The notes under the pieces are model-generated. The model did not search any database, had not been told where the DNA came from, and saw only the letters and a list, made by a program, of their open reading frames with translations. The position numbers were made by a program, and so were the translations under genes. Shown piece by piece: positions 22,725-32,478 of a stretch of DNA of 64,000 nucleotides. Source of the DNA: Plasmodiophora brassicae. Lineage: Eukaryota; Endomyxa; Phytomyxea; Plasmodiophorida; Plasmodiophoridae. Numbering within the stretch: the first letter of the stretch is position 1; every line of letters begins with the position of its first letter. The stretch lies in assembly GCA_039704465.1 (NCBI GenBank), contig JASFAU010000014.1, forward strand, positions 372,001-436,000. The letters are read 5' to 3'.

Positions 22725-23659
22725 TTACGACGAGATGGCAGTGTACGTTGACGTCTGCGACCGCGGGAACCAGACCATGTCGCCGAACAGGTTGCTGCCC
22801 TGCATCCATGCCCAGCGGCCCGTGGACGTATCGTATCGCCACACTGAGAACCGCCAGGTCAGCTCGCATGCGTGTACGGTTTGCTGTACCTGATCGTGTA
22901 CCGTCGTTCAGCATCTCTGGTTGAACCGTCCGGCAGTGTGTGGACGCGTCGCAGCCGACGCCGCTGGACAACCAGAGGTACCGGTTATACGTCGTCCAGC
23001 ACGACGATCCGGTTCGGGATCCGGGCGCGCCTCCAGACGAGAACTGTTTGATCGTCGCGTACGACCCCGGATGCGACGTCGTCTGCCAGCCAGACACGAA
23101 CGAGAACGTCCTGTCGGCCCCAAGCGGCGCACCATCAGCTACACGACCGGTGAACGTCGTCGTATCGCTCCGTTACGGACAGGTTATTCGGGTAGAATCG
23201 CCACATGTCGCCCAGCAGGCCAGGCGCGCCCGTCGACGCCATGCCGAACCCGCCAAACATGTAATGCTGTGCAGAACGTGTGCCGCCGCCGTTCGTCGCG
23301 TTGCCGTAGATGGACCAAGCGCATGCCACCTGTCGACTGCCGGGCCAGCCACCGGCGCCGTAGCTCGACAACGATGGCAGCAGGCCGCCCGCGACCCACG
23401 TCCACGTTCGCGACGTCACGTTGTGCCGCCACAGATCATCACGTAGTTCCATGAGCGTCGGCGTGACGCGACGCCCACCGAACACCCATCGGATGTTCGC
23501 GTCGGCGTCGGTCCAGACGGCGGCGCCTTGTCGACCGGCCAGCTCGGCGTGCTGCGCCGACGCGCTCGTCTGCAATGGCGACAGGCTAGCCTGCACGACC
23601 CCCGACCCCAGCAACCGGGTCGCCAGGGCGAGCATCATCATCATCGTCATCATCCTCAT
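22725..23659 (-). CDS. Secreted kelch-repeat protein
   Basis: A signal peptide opens the protein (MRMMTMMMMLALATRLLGSG; the Met run comes from a CAT/ATG repeat). Kelch-type blades follow: GAAVWTDADANIRWVFGGRR with DDLWRHNVTSRTWTWVAGG, then QHYMFGGFGM with LLGDMWRFYPNN, and in a later exon WRFSVWRYDTSTGRWAWMQG. These show the W-F/Y-GG-x-D-x-W/Y pattern of galactose-oxidase-like propellers. At least one intron separates the parts (about 23140-22900). The proposed stop at 22725-22727 (ISS, TAA) could instead be a splice donor, GTAAGA, so the C-terminus is unsure. Role unknown; extracellular or vesicular. Confidence 0.62.
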
Positions 23660-23704
23660 CTATATTATACCGACGGCCGTACCGTCGTGGCGATCTGATG
23701 CTAG

Positions 23705-24076
23705 TCAGGGCCCCGGCTGGCTAACGACCATCATCATGCCCTCACTCTCCGCCATGCACAGCGTCCTACAGACGGGACACGACGTCAATGCTGGCGATCG
23801 ATTGTCGCCGACGCCGTCATACCTGTCCGATGTCTCAATGGTGACCAGGGCGGGTTTCGACCCGGGTCGCAGGCGTTCGAAGGCGTCGAGCAGGGCGCGT
23901 GACGGCCCGGCAACCGCGTCCGACACCGGACGGCCGAGGACGCCCTCGCCCCGCACCGCCATGCCCTTGTCGTCGATCAGCAGGCACCCGTCGGCGCCAT
24001 GCTCGAACACGCTGTCGAACACGTCATCGTGCCCTGCGCGATCCGCCTGCTGCTGCGCCTCCTGCCCCATTTCCAT
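23705..24076 (-). CDS. LAMTOR5: LAMTOR5-like Ragulator subunit (roadblock fold)
   Basis: Splicing out 23766-23822 (57 bp, GTATGA...TGTAG) gives about 104 residues with the LAMTOR5 layout: DVFDSVFEHGADGCLLIDDK, GMAVRGEGVLGRPVSDAVAG, KPALVTIETSDR joined to TLCMAESEGMMMVVSQ. The vertebrate protein has the same order (short N-helix, VLCTDxxG, LxCxG, LESDxxxIxIxxxDGxTVxVxK). LAMTOR5 is part of Ragulator, which anchors Rag GTPases on the lysosome and activates TORC1. The unspliced frame also reads through, but the inserted stretch has no counterpart in the family. Confidence 0.72.
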   Translation of the reverse strand: MEMGQEAQQQADRAGHDDVFDSVFEHGADGCLLIDDKGMAVRGEGVLGRPVSDAVAGPSRALLDAFERLRPGSKPALVTIETSDRYDGVGDNRSPALTSCPVCRTLCMAESEGMMMVVSQPGP

Positions 24077-24138
24077 CGCCGCCAGCGCAATATCCGCAGT
24101 CTGCCGCCCATCGATCCGTCGCCTCGCGTCGCAGAGTG

Positions 24139-24363
24139 GCGCAGACCCGCAAGCTGCAGGCCGTCCGCGTGCGTCTGGCAGCGACGCAAATCTGCAAGCT
24201 GCAGGCCCTCCGTGTCGGGGGAGCGGCGCAAACCTGGAAGCTGCAGGCCCCCCGTGTGCATCGGGGAGCGGCGCAAACCTGCGAGCTGCAGGCGCTCCGT
24301 GCGCGTCGGGGCGTCGCGCAGACCTGCAAGCTGCAGGCCATCCGTGTCGGGGAGCGGCTGCGG
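24139..24363. repeat. Minisatellite, five units of 42-45 bp
   Basis: The core AAGCTGCAGGCC recurs with CTGCAGG starting at 24154, 24199, 24241, 24286 and 24331 (spacings 45, 42, 45, 45). Each unit carries a CCGTGTCGGGGAGCGGCGCA-like stretch. It lies between the start codons of the divergent LAMTOR5-like and INO80 genes. All frames are open through it because the period is a multiple of three, so apparent proteins here are not evidence of coding. Confidence 0.9.
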
Positions 24364-24409
24364 CGATAAGTGCGGTCGGGGAGAGCCCGGGCCTTAAGGG
24401 ACGGTCGCG

Positions 24410-27400
24410 ATGACTGGCGGCCAGAAAGTCCGTGCCGCCCTGACAGCCTCGTCATCTTCGATGGGCACGCTGGTGGCGCCCCAGGCCGACGATGGCGGAC
24501 CCGGCCCGGTCGCCGGCGTCTTCGACGAGACGCTCACGTTCGACGAACTGCACCGCCTGATGGCCGGCAGCACGCGCGTCAACGCATCCCGCGTGAAACG
24601 CGCCGCCGTCCAGGACCCGCTGGCGGCGCTCCTGGAATCCACCCCCAGGGAGGTGTTCACGTTTGACGAGTCGGCATGCAACACCGACAGCCTCACATGG
24701 TTTCGTGGAGCGCGCCTCTCCGACTGCACCGACTCCGACCTGTTGTCGTCCGTCGATGGCCCCGTCCATCCACAGCCGGCCAGCGCCTTGCTGGATTCGT
24801 ATCGGGCCAGGCACGCCTGCGCCGTACCCGACCAACCGGTCGAACCCGTCCTGCCATCGCCTACGGTCCAGGCGCCGTCCGGCGAGTCGCTTCCCGCGGC
24901 CGACACGGAATTCGACGCGCCGCCCGCCGCCCCGAACCGAACCTGCGACATGTTCGCGCCCGAGTCGCTGCACTTCTTCGATGAAATCTCGCCGAACGCT
25001 AAGCGTCGTAAGCTGTCGGAGCCCAGCGCGGCTCTGTTTCGGTCGTCGACGTCGGATACGGAACCGGAGGAGAACATCGTGTCGCTGGCACATGACGGGA
25101 TCTTGCACGGGAGGCATATCTGGGTGCCGAAGGACCCGACGCAATGCCGGTTCGTCCTGGCCGACGACGGGTTCGATGAGGCGCCCGCTGATTTCCATGA
25201 TGTCGTTGTCATTGGGGAGGAGGACGCCTTGCTGGACGAAGACGAGGACGCCGGTAGCGATCCCAGCAAGCGGATCTCTCGAGCGGACCGGCGCCGTGCC
25301 CAGCTGTGGAACAATATCGTTCGCCACGAGATGGTTCGGGAGCACCGTAAATACCAGGCCCGGTTGCTGGGTTCCGTCAACCACTTCCGACGTGTGTCGT
25401 TCATCGTTGTCAAGGAGGTCCGACGTCTGGCGCTTCGCGCTCATCGCCTCGGTCGGGACGTGGCCACCAGGGCCAAGAGGTGCACTCGGGACATGCAAGC
25501 CTACTGGCGACGAATGGAAAAGGAATTGGTCGAGCGCAAGAAATCACGTGAAAAGGAAGAACTCGAAAGGCTAAAGGTTTGTTCCTGTTCTTCCTCGTGT
25601 CTTGTGAATTGTGACACGAACGTCTGCAGGCGCTTGAAGAGGCACGAGAAGCGGCCCAGCAGCAACGGAAACTAGAGTTCCTGCTGACGCAGACGGAACT
25701 GTTCTCTCACTTCATTGGTAAGAAGATGGGGTTCATTCCCGATGCCGCTACACCCGGCAACGCACCCGGGTCAACCGCCTCGACGGCACACGTGTCGCAG
25801 GTATCGCCTATCGTCAGCAATTGATCTATCGAGGCTTAGCGTTTCCGCTGTGTGCAGGTCGACGCTGAACTCCAGGAGGAAGCCGAGGCGGCAACGAAAC
25901 GTTATATCCAGCAGACTCGCGATCGGGCAAGCACATTCGATCCTGTCGCTAATGGGGCGCCCAGTGAGACAGAACCTGTTCTTGAAGACCAAGAAGGTTG
26001 GCAACTGTATTTCATTGGCCGTTCGGTGGCTGATCGGGATTGGCGTTTCAGTGGATTTGCTGAACCCGTCGACCATGCCCACGAACTCGCATCTTTGGTC
26101 TGAGCCGACCATGTTCAAGGGCAGGCTGAAGGAGTATCAGGTTCGCGGGGTGAACTGGCTCATCAATCTGTACGAGCAAGGCATTAACGGGATTCTCGCT
26201 GATGAAATGGGTATGCTCGTGTGATGCTCTGACACGGCAATCGATCAACGTGCTGCTGCTGTACAGGCCTCGGCAAAACCATCCAGGCCATCTGCCTTCT
26301 TGCCCATTTGGCTGAAGTCAAAAACATTTGGGGACCGTTTCTTGTTGTGGCACCCAATTCAACGCTGCACCAGTGGAAACAGGTGACTGTGCGTCGTTTC
26401 TGCCTGAACCCGCGTTTGCTGATATTGCACGATAGGAACTGAACAAATTCTGCCCTCTGCTGACCGTCATTCCGTACTGGGGGACGCAGAAGGACCGAAC
26501 CACGATCCGCAAGTTCTGGAAACCAAAGGCCCTGTCTCAGAAGGATTCGCCGTTTCATGTCTGCGTTACATCGTATTCCACCTTTGTCAACGACGAAAAG
26601 CACTTCCAACGCATAAAGTGGCAGTACATGGTACGCAGTCACGATCGTTGCTGAGCTTGGATGGCTCAATGCATTGCCCCACAGGTTCTCGATGAAGCGC
26701 AAGCCATCAAGAATGCCAATTCGCAGCGATGGATGCGACTGCTTAATCTGAAATGCCGTAACCGTCTACTGCTGACTGGAACACCTATTCAAAGTCAGCA
26801 TATCGAGACTGCCCAACGACATTCGTTCGCCTAACGATTTCACTTAGACTCCATGGCGGAGCTGTGGGCCCTCCTGCATTTTATCATGCCGACGCTATTC
26901 GATTCCCACGAGGAATTCAACGAATGGTAGGGGATCGTGACGGTCAGTGGCAAATCGGTTCCCTGATGTGCTCTGCAGGTTCTCGAAGGACGTTGAGAAC
27001 GCGGCCACAGGAGGTGATAAGGATCGGATAGATGCTCATAAGCTCAAGCGATTGCACATGATTCTCCAGCCGTTCATGCTAAGACGTGTAAAGGTGCGTG
27101 TGCGATTGCTTGCCGCCTGTGTACGCTTTGCATGCGGGTTCTGATGCTGTCGTCAGAGTGACGTTGAACATGAAATGCCGAAGAAGACTGAAATCCACCT
27201 GAGCTGCAACCTCTCGCAGCGCCAGCGCACGCTTTATCGAGCGCTGCAGAACAAGATATCGTTCGCCGATCTGGGTGACACGTCCCTGATGAGCAAGGAG
27301 AACCTGATGAACCTCGTCATGCAGTTCCGGAAGGTGTGCAATCACCCGGAAGTCTTCGAACGGAGCTGGGCCCATTCTCCGTTCCAGTTTACGTTCGACT

Positions 27401-28986
27401 CCTATGTCCCCAGCGCCTCAACGACGGGTGGAGGTCGCGGCGTCGGGGCAACGCCCTCGATCGACGCTGTGATCCCAACCGCCCACAACCCGGTCGCGTT
27501 ACGTGTTCCGCGTTGCGTTCTCAACCTTGTCTCCAGCGCTGCCGTGTCTCCGAAACGCTCGCTGTGGCACCCTTCTTACATTGCGGGATCATCGTCGTTC
27601 TCCTTCCATCGCCTTATCGATGCGTCTCCCTCCGAAGTTGCGTTCGCGTTCTGGAGCCAACGTTCCCCTCTCCACGCGTGGCTTGCCATTGTCGCCATTC
27701 GCCACTTGTTACAAAGGCTGGACCCGCCTTCCTCGTGGTATGGTGACGTTGACGATGGTGTGGAGCGGGATGCGCTGGGGTTTGCCGTAAGACTGATCTG
27801 TGCGTTGCCTGCTTGTGATTGGGCTCTGACACTGGACGTTCCAGAAGCGCACATCCTCCGCCTGGCGCATTAGAGATCGGCTGCTGATACGCCATCGATG
27901 CGCGTCGTCGGCCCCGTTTGAGGCTATGTCGTCCGCGACGATTTCCACGCTGTCGCATCTCGTGCGCGCCCTTCCCATCCTCCGTGTACCGGACGATCGC
28001 GTTGCGGCTGCCCCTCAGGAGATGGTCGTGTCCTGTCGACGAACGTTCGTGCAGATGTGTGACGGTGCTCATTCGGGTTTGCGTCGTTTGTCACTTGCCA
28101 CCGTAACTTTATGCTGACTGGCGACCTGCAGGCTGGGAAAGGACGGTTCTGACCGGAGTCGACTGTCGGCCGTGGTGTCCGGATCCTGCTTCTCGCTGTC
28201 GCAATGACGGCCTGCTACTTCCTGGACTAGCGGTGCCTTCGCGGTACGCGGACGCGGTTGGCCCGGCGGCGCTGGCCAGTTGCCAGCACACGATGGCGGT
28301 GAAAGGCCTGTGCCGGCCCCTGTTTGACGCTGTCGGCTCCAACCGGAGCCAGGTGTTCGCACCCCATCCCGGCAAGCTGATCGCCGACTCTGGCAAGCTG
28401 ATGGTCCTGGACAGGCTGCTCGCGAAACTGAAAGGTTTGTGGGGGATCGACGCGCAACGGATTGGCCACTGCGGCGCAACTGACTGGCATTCGCCCTCCA
28501 GCGGAAGGGCACCGCGTCCTCATCTTCTCGCAGATGAAGAAGATGATCGACATTCTGGAGGACTACATGCACTACCGGAAGTACTCCCTGTTCCGTCTGG
28601 ACGGCGGCACCGACCTTGCCGACCGTCGCGACATGGTCAACGACTTCCAGGCGAACGACGACACGTTCGCGTTCCTGCTGTCGACGCGCGCCGGCGGCCT
28701 CGGCATCACGCTGACGGCTGCCGACACGGTCATCTTCTTCGACAGCGACTGGAACAACACGATGGACGCGCAGGCGCAGGACCGCGTCCACCGCATCGGC
28801 CAGACGAAGCCGGTCACCGTCTACCGGCTCGTCTGCACGGGCACCGTCGAGGAGCGCATCCTGAAGCGCGCCCAGGAGAAGTTCGAGATCCAGAAGATGG
28901 TCTACTCGGGCCAGTTCAAGCTGCAGAAGGACGTCGACCTGTTCAAGAAGAGCGAGCTGAAGGACTTCCTCCGCGACACGATATGA
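24410..28986 (+). CDS. INO80: INO80-type Snf2 chromatin remodeller ATPase
   Basis: A multi-exon gene. The N-terminal exon (about 390 residues) is acidic and disordered, then holds the DBINO domain: [60 protein letters not shown], continued as [19 protein letters not shown]. The Snf2 N-lobe follows: [20 protein letters not shown], Walker A split by an intron (ILADEMG / [16 protein letters not shown]), the DEAQ box [16 protein letters not shown], and LLTGTPIQ. After [14 protein letters not shown] comes the INO80 insertion, then the C-lobe: [40 protein letters not shown] and [20 protein letters not shown]. The DBINO plus DEAQ combination is diagnostic of INO80. It slides nucleosomes and exchanges H2A.Z; nuclear. 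Confidence 0.9.
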
Positions 28987-29138
28987 CGCGCGCGTTCATC
29001 GTCGTCGTCGAGTAAGTACACTGGCAAACGGTATATATTGTAGGGCCCGGCGTGCTGCTGCCGCTCTGCTGTACACGTCGCGCCATCAGGAGGAACGGGC
29101 GGGCGTTTAGCGTCCGTTCGTCCGTCCGCCCACCCGAG

Positions 29139-32100
29139 TTATAGGGATCCCAGGTCGGTGTCGGCGCCCGTGCTCGACGAGCCGGTCAGCGACCCCAGGC
29201 GGGCGGACGCGGCGGGCCGGATGGCCGTCGGCGCCGCCGCCTGCGTCAGCTGCCAGTGGCGCACGCCGTTGGACTCGGCGGCCGCCGTCCGCAGCGGCGG
29301 GAAGGTCCGCGTGACGAGGTCCGGCGACGACACCTGGAACACGTGCACCGCCTCGGAGATGCCCTTGTAGGCGTGCGTGCCCAGGTCGGTGAACACGCCG
29401 GGGAACGTGTCGCGGACGGCCTCGTAGACGGCGCGGTCGCAGACGATCTGGCCGCCGTGCGCGCTGTCGGCGATGCGGGACGCCCGGTTGACGACCGACC
29501 CGAAGTAGTCCATCCTGGAGGTGACCGGGTTCCGCCGACAGTTCGGGTAGCCGACGTTGACGCCCATCCGGACGCGCAGGCCGCAGAAGACGATGCGCCC
29601 GTTGTCGTCGATGACTCGCCTGGCCGACTCGTGGCAGTTGACGAGGTCCTCGGGCCACGAGCAGTACAGCAGCGCGTTCTGGACGGCGATGCACCAGGAC
29701 AGGGCGAGCTCGGCGGACGCGAACGACACCATGAACGCGTCGCCCTCGGTCTTGACCTCGTACCCCTTGAACTGGCGCAGGTGGTCCCGGACGATCTTGT
29801 CGTGGTGCTTCAGCGCCAGGTCCATCATGTCGGAGCAGCGCTCCCACAGGACCGTCGAGCTCTGTATGTCGGTGAACACGAACGTGACCTCGCCGGTCGG
29901 CGCCTCCTGGAAGAACGAGTTGTGCACGATGGACGGCATGCTGAGCTCGGCGCTGTAGTCGACGCTGCCCTGGCCGACGGCGCTGGCGTCCTCGGCGCCG
30001 TACTCGTCCGGCGGCCCCTTGGCCATGTTCTTCAGCACGTCGATCCACCTGTACATCTCCTCCTCCGTGTCGGCGGCCAGGTTGTAGACCCGGTCGGAAT
30101 TCGACAGGATGAACCGGTAGGCGAAGTCGGAGCGGGACCGGACGCCGCTGGGTTCGCCCGGTTTCGCCGTCGACCCCGTCTGCGACGACGCGTGCGCGCC
30201 GACGCCCCGCGTGATCAGTATCGACCCGGTGTACTTCATCGAGAAGTACCGCATGGTGCACCCCTCGAGGATGAAGTACAGGGACCGCCACGTGCCTTTG
30301 TGGCACCGCTTCTTCAGCCACCCTTCCAGGCGGTGGACGGCCTGCGACCCGTGCGGGCACTTGGACGCCTCGATCGACTCGCCGATCGCCTAGCGGCACC
30401 ACGTCAGGCAACGATCATCCGGGACCCGGCACAGATCTGGAGCAACACACCTTGATCCAGCGCATCATCTCCTCATGCGACGACGACGCCATGTAGAGCG
30501 GGCGCCCGCGCGACTTGGACACGTACGAGAACGCGTAGTTGGATTTCGACGTCCCCGACAGGGCAAAGTCGCACATGTCGCAGACCTTCCCCGTCATCAG
30601 CGTCCCGGTCGACGGTTCCTGCGCCGAACAAGGTCGTCAGCGCGCTAGCGAAGTAACGCGGGCGGATGGATGGGGGACGCCTACCGTGAAGCTGAGGACC
30701 TGCCCGGTGCACCCGTGACAGAACTGGTTGTTGCAATAGTCGCACATGGCCCTCCTGTTCGTCAGCGTGTACGTCGTCAGGCAATTCGGGCACTCGTCCT
30801 GCTGGATGCGCGTGACGACGTCCTGCGACGACCGCTTGCGCCTCTGCGCCACGAACCGGGGGAACGTGTCGCTGCGCAGCTGGGACAGGATCTGGCGCAG
30901 GGCGTCGTCGAAGATGGTGGGCGGCAGCAGCTTGCGGTCGTGGGCCAGCACGACGCTGTCCAGCAGGTCCTCGCGCATCTCATCCCACAGGAACACTTCG
31001 TGCGGGGCGCCAGGGCGGATGTACTTCTCGAAGATCCTCTGCCCGGCGTTGAACTGTTGCGTCGACTCGCGCGGCATCTCCTGGAACGCTTTCACGTCCA
31101 GGTAGAAATCGATGGTCGCCTCCTGGCCGAGCGAACGCGCGAACGCCTTCAGCTCCGACACCTTCGCCGGGTCCAGCAGGAACTTCTCCAGCGCGCAATC
31201 CTCGTTTAACTTCGAACGGGGGAACAGCTTCACGACGCCGTCCTCGATCTGCGTAATGCCTTCCAGCCGCCCCTTGAAGCATTGCAGGTTGGGCGCCACG
31301 AGCCGGTAGTACCGCGGGCGCCAGTACTGTGCACAACCGTCAGATGCCCTGAGCACACCAACCACCGAGGCAGAGTCGCTTACGCGATGCGACGACGACT
31401 TCTTGGCGAGCCAGCCCTCGTACAGCGCCGCCGCGTGGTGAGCGACCGGCGATTCGTCATGAGCGACCGAGGCGCGCGGGACGACCTCGTCCCGGTTCGG
31501 ATCCAGACGCAGCGCCTGGAACGCGCTCAGGTTCTTTGACACGGAATCGTCGGCGCCGTCGACGGACGCGACCTGGCTCGATGCCGACATCGTTACCGAC
31601 AAGTCCCAAGACGGTCGTACCGCCGACGACGTCGCCGTTTGAGCAGCGCCGAGACCGAGCAGTTGGTCGCCCGGCAGGGCAGCGCACGTGCTGTTCTTCT
31701 GCGACAGGTGCCGGCGAAGTTTCGTAACGGACGCCAGCAGCGGCTGGTCGGTCCAGGCGACCGGCAGCGCGCTTCGCGAGAGCGCCAGGTACGCCGACGA
31801 GATGGCCTTCAGGCATTCGCTGCGTCGCGTAAAACGCATGCGAACGTCGCGCTCCTTGGCGACTTTGAACACGATCTCGTGCGACGACGACGAACAGATG
31901 ACGCCGTACAGGCGGCGCAGGTCAATGTCGCGACGTGGCTTCTTGTAGACGTGCGGCGAATAATAGATGAGCGACAGGTTCGTCACGAGAAGGTGCCGCT
32001 CGTCAAACACGCCGGCGTGGTCGCTTTTGTGGACAGCGTCGGCGAACACGACCCGCTCGACGGGCGTCTCCGCCAGCTGAATGCGCTGTTCGCTGTTGAG

Positions 32101-32211
32101 GTACTCCTGGACCTCGGGCCGGCCGGCCAGGCGCAGATAGTCACCGTTCATAGGGTGCAGTTCCGCGATCGCATCGCGATAGTCGACCGCCAGGCCAGCG
32201 ACGACGTCCAT
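29139..32211 (-). CDS. RGS - FYVE - PH - class III adenylate cyclase fusion protein
   Basis: A multi-exon gene, about 950 residues. Order: a myosin-TH1/PH-like domain ([34 protein letters not shown]); a PH-like segment ([24 protein letters not shown]); an RGS domain ([74 protein letters not shown]); a FYVE-type zinc finger across an intron ([25 protein letters not shown], then VCDMC); PH elements ([34 protein letters not shown]); and the cyclase: [18 protein letters not shown] (metal Asp), [15 protein letters not shown] (second metal Asp and the Lys typical of adenylate cyclases), [10 protein letters not shown] and [13 protein letters not shown]. The [15 protein letters not shown] block is nearly that of fungal adenylate cyclases. 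It likely makes cAMP at membranes carrying phosphoinositides, with RGS linking to G-alpha. Confidence 0.85.
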
Positions 32212-32478
32212 GACGGCGGGCCGCCGTCGTCGTCGGTCGGCCGTTCCTGCAGCAGCGTTGTAACGCAATCACCCCAACCGGGCGCGCGCTGGCCACGCCA
32301 ACGCCGACGCCGCGCACTTCCCGCCCCGCTATTTCAGGTGCACCGCCCCAGTCACCGCGCAATATTGCGCGACTGCGCGACTGCAGCCCGCAGTCGGGGA
32401 CAACCACGGTCCGTTTATTCGTCGGCACTGATAACAGCACGGTACAAATATAGAAGGTGCCCTGGCGTCGAATGCCGT

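Noticed and set aside
23421..24413. 330-codon plus-strand frame ending in AAGPPC repeats
   Set aside because: Crosses the kelch and LAMTOR5 genes antisense and runs through a minisatellite open in every frame.
29256..30455. 399-codon plus-strand frame
   Set aside because: It is antisense to the cyclase exons and is rich in Arg, Val and Pro, as expected for a GC-rich shadow.
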